A DNA stretch of 64,000 nt from Lamellibrachia columna (taxonomy: Eukaryota; Annelida; Polychaeta; Sabellida; Siboglinidae). The notes beneath the pieces are model-generated. The model ran no database searches. It was not told the origin of the DNA and was given only the letters and a program-made list of their open reading frames with translations. Position numbers and translations under genes: made by a program. The stretch covers positions 41,166,996-41,230,995 of the forward strand of contig OY759261.1 of NCBI GenBank assembly GCA_963662155.1, in the 5' to 3' direction. This document shows, piece by piece, positions 37,575 to 49,762 of the stretch; the first letter of the stretch is position 1; each line of letters begins with the position of its first letter.

Positions 37575-37748
37575 CGTCGTGGTGGTTGTGCTGTAGAGCG
37601 TCGGACTGTCGGTCGAATCCACCCCGGCCGTTTCGAAAGTTGGGCAATTTCGTTCACCACACATTGCCTGTGTCTTTCGGAAGAGACAATAAAAGCCGTC
37701 GATTCCTTCTGTCTGGTGTCTATGCCAGGGGAAGTAAAAGATCCCACA
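37575..37748 (+). mobile_element. tRNA-derived SINE
   Basis: The head has an A-box-like TGGTTGTGCTGTAGAGCG and a B-box-like GGTCGAATCC at 37611-37620. The body TTTCGAAAGTTGGGCAATTT and TCGTTCACCACACATTGCCT matches 30862-30992, and the end reads GGGGAAGTAAAAGATCCCAC. No reliable target duplication was seen. Confidence 0.75.
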
Positions 37749-37845
37749 AAAAGAAATTAAAACAACTATTGTGGCCTCAGTGCGCCTCACAGAGCCGGTG
37801 ATCTCGATCGCTGAACTCACCGCTACCCCCAGTTTAGATGTGTTC

Positions 37846-39905
37846 AGATGTACAGGGAGTATGTACAGATGTACAGGGAGTATCACATCAAGCTTCCGGT
37901 GTACAGGGAGTATCACATCAAGCTTCAGGTGTACAGGGAGTATCACATCAAGTTTCAGGTGTACAGGGAGTATCACATCAAGCTTCAGATGTACAGGGAA
38001 TATCACGTCAAGCTTCAGATGTACAGGGAGTATCACGTCAAGCTTCAGATGTAAAGGGAGTATCACATCAAGCTTCAGATGTACGGGGAGTATCACATCA
38101 AGCTTCAGGTGTACAGGGAGTATCACATCAAGCTTCAGGTGTACAGGGAGTATCACATCAAGCTTCAGGTGTACAGGGAGTATCACATCAAGCTTCAGGT
38201 GTACAGGGAGTATCACATCAAGCTACACGTGTACAGGGAGTATCACATCAAGCTTCAGGTGTACAGGGAGTATCACATCAAGCTTCAGATGTACAGGGAG
38301 TATCACATCAAGCTTCAGATGTACAAGGAGTATCACATCAAGCTTCAGGTGTACAGGGAGTATCACATCAAGCTTCACGTGTACAGGGAGTATCACATCA
38401 AGCTTCAGGTGTACAGGGAGTATCACATCAAGCTTCAGGTGTACAGGGAGTATCACATTAAGCTTCAGGTGTACAGGGAGTATCACATCAAGCTTCAGGT
38501 GTACAGGGAGTATCACATCAAGCTTCAGGTGTACAGGGGGTATCACATCAAGCTTCAGGTGTACAGTGAGTATCACATCAAGCTTCAGGTGTACAGGGAG
38601 TATCACATCAAGCTTCAGGTGTACAGGGGGTATCACATCAAGCTTCAGGTGTACAGGGAGTATCACATCAAGCTTCAGGTGTACAGGGAGTATCACATCA
38701 AGCTTCAGGTGTACAGGGGGTATCACATCAAACTTCAGGTGTACAGGGAGTATCACATCAAGCTTCAGGTGTACAGAGAGTATCACATCAAGCTTCAGGT
38801 GTACAGGGAGTATCACATCAAGCTTCACGTGTACAGGGAGTATCACATCAAGCTTCAGGTGTACAGGGAGTATCACATCAAGCTTCAGATGTACAGGGAG
38901 TATCACGTCAAGCTTCAGGTGTACAGTGAGTATCACATCAAGCTTCAGGTGTACAGGGAGTATCACATCAAGCTTCAGGTGTACAGGGGGTATCACATCA
39001 AGCTTCAGGTGTACAGGGAGTATCACATCAAGCTTCACGTGTACAGGGAGTATCACATCAAGCTTCAGGTGTACAGGGAGTATCACATGAAGCTTCAGAT
39101 GTACAGGGAGTATCACATCAAGCTTCAGATGTACAAGGAGTATCACATCAAGCTTCAGGTGTACAGGGAGTATCACATCAAGCTTCAGGTGTACAGGGAG
39201 TATCACATCAAGCTTCAAGTGTACAGGGAGTATCACATCAAGCTTCAGGTGTACAGGGAGTATCACATCAAGCTTCAGGTGTACAGGGGGTATCACATCA
39301 AACTTCAGGTGTACAGGGAGTATCACATCAAGCTTCAGGTGTACAGAGAGTATCACATCAAGTTTCAGGTGTACAGGGAGTATCACATCAAGCTTCACGT
39401 GTACAGGGAGTATCACATCAAGCTTCAGGTGTACAGGGAGTATCACATCAAGCTTCAGATGTACAGGGAGTATCACGTCAAGCTTCAGGTGTACAGGGAG
39501 TATCACATCAAGCTTCAGGTGTACAGGGAGTATCACGTCAAGCTTCAGATGTACAGGGAGTATCACATCAAGCTTCAGGTGTACAGGGAGTATCACGTCA
39601 AGGTTCAGGTGTACAGGGAGTATCACTTCAAGCTTCAGGTGTACAGGGAGTATCACATCAAGCTTCAGATGTACAGGGAGTATCACATCAAGCTTCAGAT
39701 GTACAGGGAGTATCACATCAAGCTTCATGTGTACAGGGAGTATCACATCAAGCTTCAGGTGTAAAGGGAGTATCCCATCAAGCTTCAGGTGTACAGGGAG
39801 TATCACATCAAGCTTCAGGTGTACAGGGAGTATCACATCAAGCTTCAGGTGTACAGGGGGTATCACGTCAAGCTTCAGGTGTACAGGGAGTATCACGTTA
39901 AGCTC
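37846..39905. repeat. 30-bp minisatellite, about 69 copies, no length change
   Basis: The unit is AGCTTCAGGTGTACAGGGAG plus TATCACATCA. The phase is kept exactly for about 2 kb. Substitutions (AGGT/AGAT/ACGT, GGGAG/GGGGG/GTGAG, ACATC/ACGTC) recur in blocks, so larger segments have been copied. The long open frames on both strands follow from the 10-codon period and are not supported as genes. Confidence 0.98.
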
Positions 39906-40059
39906 CAAACGAGCATACACGTAAAATACTTTCGAAACGTTTTTCTCAAATATACGTTTTAACGACGGCTATTTTTTATTATGCTAGAATGGCTTGAAAC
40001 TGACTCATTGGGATTCACTGGCCAAATAGGATAAGCAACGTGAAGTTGCATGAAAGGTG

Positions 40060-40445
40060 TCGGTGCCGTAAAATAAGCAAAGGTGTGATGGACATGCGAC
40101 GGCGCCTCTTCGGTCACGTCCTACGCTTGGACGAGGAGGCGCCGCAAACTAAGCGATGTCCGCATAATTATTTCGAAACGGACGGACTCAAGAACCGGCC
40201 TCCCCGACACCTTTGACACCGACCTGCAGCAGATCGACAGGCGGCTAAACACAAGGGCCGACCTGGAGCAGCTCGACAGGCGGCTAAACACAAGGGCCGA
40301 TCTGGAGCAGCTCGACAGGCGGCTAAAGACAAGGGCTGACCTGCAGCAGATCGACAGGCGGCTAAAGACAAGGGCCGACCTGGAGCAGCTCGACAGGCGG
40401 CTAAAGACAAGGGCCGACCTGTCGGATCGCCAAGAGTAAAACCCA
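40060..40445 (+). pseudogene. 3' end of a non-LTR retrotransposon with internal repeat expansion
   Basis: DMRRRLFGHVLRLDEEAPQ resembles the GHVLR motif near the C-terminus of many non-LTR reverse transcriptases. In a shifted frame it is followed by TDLQQIDRRLNTRADLEQLD and ends ADLSDRQE, like the usual D-L..L..DR..W end. A 39-bp unit has expanded at 40221-40415. Confidence 0.6.
40221..40415. repeat. 39-bp minisatellite, five copies
   Basis: GACCTGCAGCAGATCGACAG or GACCTGGAGCAGCTCGACAG plus GCGGCTAAAGACAAGGGCC. The starts are 39 bp apart (40221, 40260). The 13-codon period keeps the retrotransposon frame open. Confidence 0.95.
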
Positions 40446-40447
40446 TT

Positions 40448-41240
40448 GGAACAAACTGCACAGAACAATCATTGTAGGGAGGCGGTGTACGCTCGAGCAA
40501 GCTGCACAGAACAATCATTGTAGGGAGGCGGTGTATGCTCGAGCAAGCTGTACAGAACAATCATTGTAGGGAGGCGGTGTGCGCTCGAGCAAGCTCCACA
40601 GAACAATCATTGTAGGGAGGCGGTGTGCGCTCGAGCAAGCTGCACAGAACAATCATTGTAGAGAGGCGGTGTACGCTCGAGCAAGCTGCACAGAACAATC
40701 ATTGTAGGGAGGCGGTGTATGCTCGAGCAAGCTGCACAGAACAATCATTGTAGGGAGGCGGTGTGCGCTCGAGCAAGCTCCACAGAACAATCATTGTAGG
40801 GAGGCGGTGTGCGCTCGAGCAAGCTGCACAGAACAATCATTGTAGAGAGGCGGTGTACGCTCGAGCAAGCTGCACAGAACAATCATTGTAGGGAGGCGGT
40901 GTACGCTCGGGCAAGCTGCACAGAACAATCATTGTAGGGAGGCGGTGTACGCTCGGGCAAGCTGCACAGAACAATCATTGTAGGTTGGCGGTGTACGCTC
41001 GGGCAAGCTGCACAGAACAATCATTGTAGAGAGGCGGTGTACGCTCGGGCAAGCTGCACAGAACAATCATTGTAGAGAGGCGGTGTACGCTCGGGCAAGC
41101 TGCACAGAACAATCATTGTAGATAGGCGGTGTACGCTCGAGCAAGCTGCCCAGAACAATCATTGTAGATAGGCGGTGTACGCTCGAGCAAGCTGCCAAGA
41201 ACAATCATTATAGGAAGGCGGTGTACGCTCGAGAAAGTTG
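40448..41240. repeat. 46-bp minisatellite, about 17 copies
   Basis: The unit contains CTGCACAGAACAATCATTGT, AGGGAGGCGGTGTACGCTCG and AGCAAG; starts are 46 bp apart (40501, 40547). It begins directly at the retrotransposon end and probably amplified its 3' sequence. Later copies shift from GGGAGG to GAGAGG or GATAGG. Confidence 0.95.
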
Positions 41241-41808
41241 CTGTCGCGACTGAGAAATACCTTTTAATAATAATAATAATAACAATGACTTGAAACTTCT
41301 CACCGTACATATTGCAATATGGTGCAGAGAGCTACACAAAGTTTATTTTTAAATGGTCGGAAATGTTTCAGATAATAGGTCATAAACCAAAACCTTTGAT
41401 AAACTTTCTAAGCACCCAAACTAGAAACAAATCTAAAAACAAAACGTTTGCCTATTTAAGAAAAAACCTCTCTGTAACCATATGCAGGGTGACGTAGCCT
41501 ATACACGCTGCAAGCCAACTTTCAATGAATTTGATCAACCCATCATAGATACCAATTGATAGTTTCACAAATCCATTATGTTGCCTACAGCCAATTATAG
41601 CACTGGTGAATATCATAGAAAGTTTTCCGTTTGTGCGCGATCACAATCCCACTCAATTCGATCTTGATGGATCCCTCATCTTTTTCAACTCTATGCTCAT
41701 CCTGTACAAAATTATGTAAATATAACACTTAGAATATCGATCTCTTGCGCAGAAGGTTGTTCTTAAGAACTGCGCATTGAGGGTCATCCATAAAGTACGT
41801 CACACTCA
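41241..41808. other. No gene seen
   Basis: AT-rich with a short (AAT)n near 41265-41282. No domain is recognised. Confidence 0.45.
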
Positions 41809-42990
41809 GGGGGTGGGGTGTTCTGGTAAGTGTTGCGGAGCGTTACATGGGGGTGAGGTGTCCTGGTAAGCGTTGTGGAACGTTACATGGGGTGGGGTGT
41901 CCTGGTAAGCGTTGTGGAGCGTTACATGGGGGTGATGTGTCCTGGTAAGCGTTGTGGAACGTGACATGGGGTGGTTTGTCCTGGTAAGCGTCGTGGAGCG
42001 TTACATGGGGTGGGGTGTCCTGGTAAGCGTTGTGGAGCGTTACATGGGGGTGAGGTGTCCTGGTAAGTGTTGTGGAGTGTTACATGGGGGTGGGGTGTCC
42101 TGGTAAGCGTTGTGGAGCATTACATGGGGGTGGGGTGTCCTGGTAAGCGTTGTGGAGCGTTACATGGGGTGGGGTGTCCTGGTAAGTGTTGTGGAGCGTT
42201 ACATGGGGGTTGGGTGTCCTGCTAAGCGTTGTGGAGCATTACATGGGGGTGGGGTGTCCTGGTAAACGATGTGGAGCGTTACATGGGTGGTGTGTCCTGG
42301 TAAGTGTTGTGGCGCATTACATGGGGTGGGGTGTCCTGGTAAGTGTTGTGGAGCGTTACATGGGGGTGGGGTGTCCTGGTAAGCATTGTGGAGCGTTACG
42401 TGGGGGTGGTAGGTAAAGGTAAAGTCATCCCCCAGGCATTACGCCTTAGGAAGCCATGAAGGCTTATATGGCCAGTGCTTAAACCTGGTTTCTGTAGTGC
42501 GAAGCAACTTAGAGTGCAGTTAACTGACTCTCCTGGACGGGACACTAGTCCATCGCAGGTACCTTCCAAACAGCGTTTGTACTCATTTACAGCTGAGTGG
42601 ACTGAGGCAAAGTAGGGTAAACGAAATTGCCTAAGCTTCGAAAACGAACCGTGACCAGTGTGGGTCTTGAACTCACAACCCTTGAATTTAGAGTCCAACA
42701 CCTTACCCACTAGGCCACGGCTGCCCCCTACACGTGGGGGTGGGGTGTCCTGGTAAGTGCTGTGGAGCGTTACATGGGGTGAGGTGTCCTGGTAAGCGTT
42801 GTGGAGCGTTACATGGGGGTGGGGTGTCCTGGTAAGCATTGTGGAGCGTTACGTGGGGGTGGGGTGTCCTGGTAAGTGTTGCGGAGCGTTACGTGGGGAT
42901 GGGGTGTCCTGGTAAGTGTTGTTGAGCGTTACATGTGGGTGGGGTGTCCTGGTAAGCGTTACGGAACGTTACATGGGGGTGGGGTGTCTT
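41809..42990. repeat. ~40-bp minisatellite, about 22 copies, split by a SINE
   Basis: The unit is GTGTCCTGGTAAGCGTTGTG plus GAGCGTTACATGGGGGTGGG, with unit lengths of 38-41 bp because the G runs vary. It is interrupted at 42411-42730 and resumes unchanged. Confidence 0.95.
42411..42730 (-). mobile_element. tRNA-derived SINE inserted in the minisatellite
   Basis: Read on the minus strand it begins GGGGGCAGCCGTGGCCTAGT, has a B-box-like GAGTTCAAGACC, the core TTTCGAAGCTTAGGCAATTT, and ends GGATGACTTTACCTTTACCT. The array sequence CGTGGGGGTGG lies on both sides, consistent with a target duplication, although the array itself repeats that phrase. The core is shared with the SINEs at 30862 and 37575, but the head differs. 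Confidence 0.85.
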
Positions 42991-43700
42991 TGGCAATCGT
43001 TACATTCGTTATGAAATTTTTTTTTGTTCCTTTAGATGTTGATATGAAACTGATAGCATTGACTGCTATGCCAGTTTGGGGATATATTTCAACTGAGTTC
43101 GAAGGTAAAATGAGTGCGGACTCTACCACGCTCCAGTGAAGTATGTAATGGCGCGCAAAAGTCTGCAAACTTGGTGAAAAATATATGTATGCATAATATG
43201 TGGGGGCGAGGTTCTTACTCAAAGTGAAAGAAGTTTTAGGGGTGTGTGTACAACAATTTCATCAGCTGTGAACAAAGGAAACAGGCATTTGATGCAATTT
43301 TACAATAATTGTAACATTAAAACACCACCACACCCCTTCAATGTATACCTGTGTACATGGAACACTTTAAACCAATATGGTCCATAACTCCCTGTTTAGG
43401 TGTTTTATGCATGGCTAGTTCTGGAAGCTTAACATTCGTCTTGTTACTGCGCTCGATCAGAATCATCCAGACATCATCTTTGTTCTGCTAGGCAGTCAGG
43501 AGACCACAATGTCATGGTTGGGTAGCCACTACCTGAACTAACTTCTGTGTGCACTGCCGGGGCAATCAAGCATGACGAACTAAAAACACGGGGAGGGAGT
43601 TGTGAATCGTATTGCTCCTGGCAGGTGGCCGTCTTGTTCTAACGTAGTTTAATGGTGTACAATTTTAAAGTTTTCCTTAGGAGGACCCCGCTGATCCATC
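42991..43700. other. No gene seen
   Basis: Short chance frames only. No repeat or domain is recognised. Confidence 0.45.
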
Positions 43701-43703
43701 TTA

Positions 43704-44224
43704 CCCGTACTAGAAGTACCGAACACCTCGGCCATCTCACTCAGTGCTCTAGGTGACCCGTACTAGAAGTACCAAACGCCTCGGCCATCTCACTCAGTGC
43801 TCTAGGTGACCCGTACTAGAAGTACCGAACGCCACGGCCATCTCACTCAGTGCTCTAGGTGACCCGTACTAGAAGTACCGAACGCCTCGGCCATCTCACT
43901 CAGTGCTCTAGGTGACCCGTACTAGAAGTACCGAACGCCTCGGCCATCTCACTCAGTGCTCTAGGTGACCCGTACTAGAAGTACCGAACGCCTCGGCCAT
44001 CTCACTCAGTGCTCTAGGTGACTCGTACTAGAAGTACCGAAAACCTCGGCCATCTCACTCAGTGCTCTAGGTGACCCGTACTAGAAGTACCGAACACCTC
44101 GGCCATCTCACTCAGTGCTCTATGTGACCCGTACTAGAAGTACCGAACACCTCGGCCATCTCACTCAGTGCTCTAGGTGACCCGTACTAGAAGTACCGAA
44201 CACCTCGGCCATCTCACTCAGTGC
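43704..44224. repeat. 53-bp minisatellite, about 10 copies
   Basis: The unit is CCCGTACTAGAAGTACCGAA, CACCTCGGCCATCTCACTCA, GTGCTCTAGGTGA; starts are at 43704 and 43757. Each unit holds the palindrome GTACTAGAAGTAC. There is little divergence. Confidence 0.96.
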
Positions 44225-45120
44225 GGCGAGTCGCTTGTTTCCATAAGAATATCCTTTTGAATTATAGAAACATTCTCACATAGAACCGGCCTCTCCTGTC
44301 ACATATCTATAAATGTAACCTCTTTGTCTTCATTCAGCGACTCTGCCATACTAGAGTTTGGTATAGACGCGATCACATCAGAAAATGCTGCGACTAGTTT
44401 TGTGTTTACTTGCTGACCAACGTACATTGATCGATTCTGCGAGACGTCTTGTCATAGACCGGCGCATCTTCTTTATTTCACCCAACAATTGACAGAACTT
44501 ATTAATTTAAACGTTGCCACGTCATTTTGGCCCACCCTGTACACCCGTCACATGCGCCCTTTCGTTATTAAGAAATTGTCGAGCATATCCGTTATAGGGT
44601 CCCCCTCTCAAGGTGTGCCTGCGCGCTCTCCCGTGACACTGCCTCTGTCGTGGAACTACAGAAGCGTGACGCCAGGTCAACAAATGTCACGCGATACGCG
44701 ACACGCGTGCCGACTGCGTGATCACGTCGTTTACCGGTGAGATTAGAATTAGATCAGACAATCTGTCGACGGCGACTTCAGAGACGGTCTGTCGTTGTCA
44801 GCCTACACTCAGCTGACAGCCGGCGACACGAGAGACAATCTTCCGTTGTCAGTCTACACTCAGCTGTGCGGGCTGCGAATTCTGTTTTCCCAAACAGTAC
44901 ATCCATCGCCCCGCTCACTTTGACCCACTTTTCACCGTTGTTTTCCCGTGCAACATTTACGGAATTTTTGAAGAAAGGTACGTAAATTAATAGATTGTAT
45001 TACAAGCGCCATGTAATGTTGCATGCTTGATACCAAACCCTATATAAGATAATTTATAATAATTAAGCTGATCAGTTATTAGTATTTTTTGTGCGCGTGC
45101 GTTTGTCACACTGACTTGGC
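44225..45120. other. No gene seen; short duplications
   Basis: GTTGTCAG(C/T)CTACACTCAGCTG occurs at about 44795 and 44846. A 44-bp stretch at 44875-44918 recurs inverted at 49702-49745, so it belongs to a dispersed repeat. Confidence 0.5.
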
Positions 45121-45126
45121 GTAGCT

Positions 45127-45265
45127 GGTGCTCGGACATCTCGGCCCACGTGACAACTCGGCCTGAGACAACTCGGCCTAGTTCGAGACAGCTCGGCTCC
45201 GATTTTGACACAACTCGGCCCAGATATTGAGACAGGTCGGCCCCGGGTTAAAAAAACTCGGCCCA
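45127..45265. repeat. Degenerate ACTCGGCC repeats
   Basis: GACAACTCGGCC-like phrases occur about seven times at irregular spacing. It is noncoding. Confidence 0.75.
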
Positions 45266-45311
45266 GGTGTTGAAATATATTCTAATGCTTTAATGATTGC
45301 TTATGTGGAGA

Positions 45312-45560
<249 letters not shown>

Positions 45561-45819
45561 TCTGTTGCTCGCCAATGGCGCCCAAATATCATCCTGGCGA
45601 GTGTTTTTTTTATAGTGGGTGCCAGCTGTCAAATACGTTTTGAAAGTTGTATTACTTCAAAAACTGGTGGACTTCCAAAGTTGCAACTTTGTGTAGATTA
45701 CATTCATGCAAAAGAAACATTTAAAACCGGCCTCGGTGGACGGAAGCATCCTCGTTTTGGATGTGCCTGTCACTAGTTCGTTTCATTCCACTACGCTTCA
45801 CTACTGTATGTGCACTAGT

Positions 45820-46025
45820 GCCCTGCACGGGCCTATAATTTGAGCCCAAGCCCGGCCCGCAATTAGCAGTTAGAGTCTAGACTCGGCCCAGGCCCGCACA
45901 AATTTTTTAAGCCCAGCCTGGCCCAGGCCTGCAAACTAGAATTTAGGCCCAGGCCCGACCCAGACCGTGAATGTTTGGCCCAGGCCCAGCCCGCATGCTT
46001 CAGGCCCATACCCGTGGGCCAAAGA
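45820..46025. repeat. Irregular GGCCC-rich repeats, possible transposon end
   Basis: CTGCACGGGCC begins a stretch with GCCCAGGCCCG phrases about every 25-35 bp. Similar ends occur in some hAT elements known to me, but no opposite end was found. Confidence 0.4.
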
Positions 46026-46417
46026 CAGGTAAGCCCCGCGGCCCGCTAAGTTTAGAGAAGATAAACCTATAATCTTATAAGAAAGACGAAACACAAATAA
46101 ACTGTAAAACAGACTTATTGTTATTATTCTCTTTAACCTTAATGCAAGCCATAACCCAAATTTAAGTTGTTAATTGAATTAGCTCAACTAAGTTAACATA
46201 ACTTAATTAATTAATGTTACCAGTAAGGGCAGTTAATTTGGTTTTAACTGATATTTCAATTAAATTAAATTAGTCACCCACTGGCACTGACACCCAGTGG
46301 CATTTCCAGCAGGCCTGCAGTCACTAGCCTGAGACAGATCAGGTTCAGACATGTGACTTAGTACAAGTGTAAATGAATCAGTACTGGGGAAATTGTAGAA
46401 ACTAAATAGTAGGCAGG
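46026..46417. other. No gene seen
   Basis: AT-rich sequence with TTAATTAA-like phrases. No feature is supported. Confidence 0.45.
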
Positions 46418-48016
46418 TAGTAGAGTGTGTGACACAGAGTGTGGGACACAGAGTGTGGGACACAGAGTGTGTGACACAGAGTGTGGGACACAGAGTGTGG
46501 GACACAGAGTGTGTGACACAGAGTGTGGGACACAGAGTGTGGGACACAGAGTGTGTGACACAGAGTGTGGGACACAGAGTGTGGGACACAGAGTGTGTGA
46601 CACAGAGTGTGGGACACAGAGTGTGGGACACAGAGTGTGTGACACAGAGTGTGGGACACAGAGTGTGTGACACAGAGTGTGGGACACAGAGTGTGTGACA
46701 CAGAGTGTGGGACACAGAGTGTGGGACACAGAGTGTGTGACACAGAGTGTGGGACACAGAGTGTGGGACACAGAGTGTGTGACACAGAGTGTGGGACACA
46801 GAGTGTGTGACACAGAGTGTGGGACACAGAGTGTGTGACACAGAGTGTGGGACACAGAGTGTGGGACACAGAGTGTGTGACACAGAGTGTGGGACACAGA
46901 GTGTGTGACACAGAGTGTGGGACACAGAGTGTGGGACACAGAGTGTGGGACACAGAGTGTGTGACACAGAGTGTGGGACACAGAGTGTGTGACACAGAGT
47001 GTGTGACACAGAGTGTGGGACACAGAGTGTGTGACACAGAGTGTGGGACACAGAGTGTGTGACACAGAGTGTGGGACACAGAGTGTGTGACACAGAGTGT
47101 GTGACACAGAGTGTGGGACACAGAGTGTGGGACACAGAGTGTGTGACACAGAGTGTGGGACACAGAGTGTGTGACACAGAGTGTGGGACACAGAGTTTGT
47201 GACACAGAGTGTGGGACACAGAGAGTGTGACACAGAGTGTGGGACACAGAGTGTGTGACACAGAGTGTGGGACACAGAGTGTGTGACACAGAGTGTGTGA
47301 CACAGAGTGTGTGACACAGAGTGTGACACACAGTGTGTGACACAGAGTGTGTGACACACGGTGTGTGACACACGGTGTGTGACACAGGGTGTGGGACACA
47401 GGGTGTGGGACGCAGGGTGTGGGACGCAGAGTGTGTGACACAGAGTGTGTGACACAGAGTGTGGGACACAGAGTGTGTGACACAGAGTGTGTGACACACA
47501 GTGTGTGACACAGAGTGTGGGACACAGAGTGTGGGAAACAGAGTGTGTGACACAGAGTGTGTGACACAGAGTGTGGGACACAGAGTGTGGGACACAGAGT
47601 GTGGGACACAGAGTGTGTGACACAGAGTGTGTGACACAGAGTGTGTGACACACAGTGTGTGACACACAGTGTGTGACACAGAGTGTGTGACACACAGTGT
47701 GTGACACACAGTGTGTGACACAGAGTGTGGGACACAGGGTGTGGGACGCAGGGTGTGGGACGCAGAGTGTGTGACGCAGAGTGTGTGACGCAGATTGTGT
47801 GACGCAGAGTGTGTGACGCAGAGTGTGTGACACAGAGTGTGGGACACAGAGTGTGGGACACAGAGTGTGTGACACAGAGTGTGTGACACAGAGTGTGGGA
47901 CACAGAGTGTGGGACACAGAGTGTGGGACACAGAGTGTGTGACACAGAGTGTGGGACACAGAGTGTGGGACACAGAGTGTGTGACACAGAGTGTGTGACA
48001 CAGAGTGTGGGACACA
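46418..48016. repeat. 14-bp satellite, about 114 copies, with higher-order pattern
   Basis: Two main unit types, GACACAGAGTGTGG and GACACAGAGTGTGT, alternate in patterns such as T-G-G-T-G-G (a 42-bp supercycle). Rarer GACGCAG and CACACAG types cluster near 47330-47420 and 47650-47820, in two similar blocks. All frames over it are artefacts. Confidence 0.97.
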
Positions 48017-48724
48017 TACCAAATATGTCATCGGTCTGTAATCCTTCTGACTACCAAGATCTGGCTGCAAGTGTTTCTGATTTTATCTGTGAGGCCACAA
48101 GCACCCAGACAGTACATGTACACCAATAAACCAGCAACTCTTCAACAAATCATTACACAATTTTCACATATTTTTTAGCACCCAACCCCCCCCCCCACAT
48201 TTATGCATGATACAAGTGCCACATTATAATTATTAACCATGGTTACCAATGTGCAAAAGAGGAATTGTCGAGATGCTCGTGACCTTAAACTACATGAAAT
48301 ATATTCGCAATATTTCTGTGGCAATGGTTTTTCAGCTTATTGGTGAAAACTACATTTTATTATTTTAATTCATTAAATTCATTGCAATGCTGAGTTTTTA
48401 ATTACATTATTGCAGATTAAGTTTTTAACCTTTTTTAATTGTCAAAATGAACTATTATAATTGTTTTCACATAATATTTATTTTATGATTGAAATATAAA
48501 TGTATTGCATGAAATTGTAGGGAACTGCCTATTTCGTCTTGTTCTGCCGGAGGCTATGCTTAACTTTATGATTAATATATGTATTGTATAAGATTGTAGG
48601 GAACTGTCTATGTTGTATTGGTCTGCTGGAGGCTATGCTCAAATTTATGATTGAAATATAAATGTAAAAACTTGCTATTATTATTTAAATTGGTTTAATT
48701 ACATTAAATGATTGTTTATTGTAG
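48017..48724. other. AT-rich stretch with an ~90-bp duplication
   Basis: ATTGTAGGGAACTG(C/T)CTAT and GCTGGAGGCTATGCT-like phrases occur twice, near 48516 and 48594. No gene is seen. Confidence 0.5.
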
Positions 48725-49003
48725 AATACACTGCCTGTTGGTTATAACTATCATGTATGTTCATTCGAACTTGTTGACGAGTGTATGTACACAGCTGAAA
48801 TTCGTGTTGCGCTCAATCGTGTTTCAGAGGCTCAGCTTTGGCTCAAGCAGTACGAAAATGTCAAGAAAACTTTGCGTGTCGCAGTTACGAGACCGGAAGT
48901 TATGGAGTACCTATATGTTAAAACAAATTTACAATTTGCTGAGAATGCCTATAGAAAAAAATATTGTAGTTCAAACAAAATGTCTGCTTATATATTATAC
49001 TAA
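48725..49003 (+). CDS. Possible last exon of an unknown gene
   Basis: An acceptor-like TTTATTGTAG precedes 93 codons without a stop, containing VALNRVSEAQLWLKQYENVK and RVAVTRPEVMEYLYVKTNLQ. AATAAAGG lies about 100 bp after the stop (near 49101), as a poly(A) signal would. The W-L..Y..T.RV spacing faintly recalls SWIM/MULE-type transposase-derived proteins, which is not secure. No upstream exon was found, so it could be a relic. Confidence 0.3.
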   Translation, partial: NTLPVGYNYHVCSFELVDECMYTAEIRVALNRVSEAQLWLKQYENVKKTLRVAVTRPEVMEYLYVKTNLQFAENAYRKKYCSSNKMSAYILY

Positions 49004-49690
49004 TGTTTTAAAATTATTTTAACATATAATTTTGTTTAATTCTTTTGAATACTTATCGATTTGTGATCTGATGATTATTTTCTCATGATGTACTTGTGTA
49101 AATAAAGGTTGTCGTCATTTTCTCCAACGTGCTATTTTTACTTCCTTAAGTTATGAAATAAATAATATGTAGAAACATAATATAATGCTCATTTTCTTCG
49201 ATTTACCATAAAATAGCATTGCCTCCACAATGAACATATTGTACCATAAAGTAAATTCATTTAGTCAATATATATCTTTAAAATGAGAACTGTGCTATAA
49301 TAACAGTTTAAACATTAAAATACATTATAAATACTAAAATACTGTTTAATTTGTTACATATCTTAGTCAAAAGTACATCACTTCCCCATACGAGCCTTGA
49401 TCTCAAAACCCTCAAACTTACTGTTAAAGACGCTAACTATTACACTACAACAGATCTTCGGTTTATGCGCTATGATTATGTCAATTAACTCGTAACACGC
49501 AAAACAATTATCTAACTATGTATATTTTACATATATATATATATATTTCCTACAGCCAGTATATAAACTTCTTTCGGTGTTTTATTTCTTCTAAAATACT
49601 AATACTACCACCGTTTATCAATAGCGGAAACGCTGGTTGTCACGCATGCGCGGATATGTTCTTGCGAGACGACTGACAAAGTGGGTGGAG
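49004..49690. other. No gene seen
   Basis: AT-rich sequence with the AATAAAGG near 49101 noted above and a short (AT)n at 49532-49545. Confidence 0.45.
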
Positions 49691-49762
49691 CTATATGCAA
49701 GGTGGGCGGAGCGATGGATATACTGTTTGGGAAAACAGAATTCGCGGCCTGGGGCTGGGGGG

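Noticed and set aside
37575..37640. True tRNA gene
   Set aside because: A- and B-box-like sequence is present but no complete cloverleaf was seen, and the body continues as a SINE.
37771..39920. Frames of 439-565 codons over the 30-bp array
   Set aside because: Repeat-driven on both strands, without non-repeat coding parts.
45820..46025. Complete hAT element
   Set aside because: Only one end-like GGCCC-rich stretch was found, with no mirrored end or 8-bp duplication.
46260..48070. Three minus-strand frames of 537-585 codons
   Set aside because: A 14-bp unit opens all three frames with the same peptide; this is the sign of an artefact.
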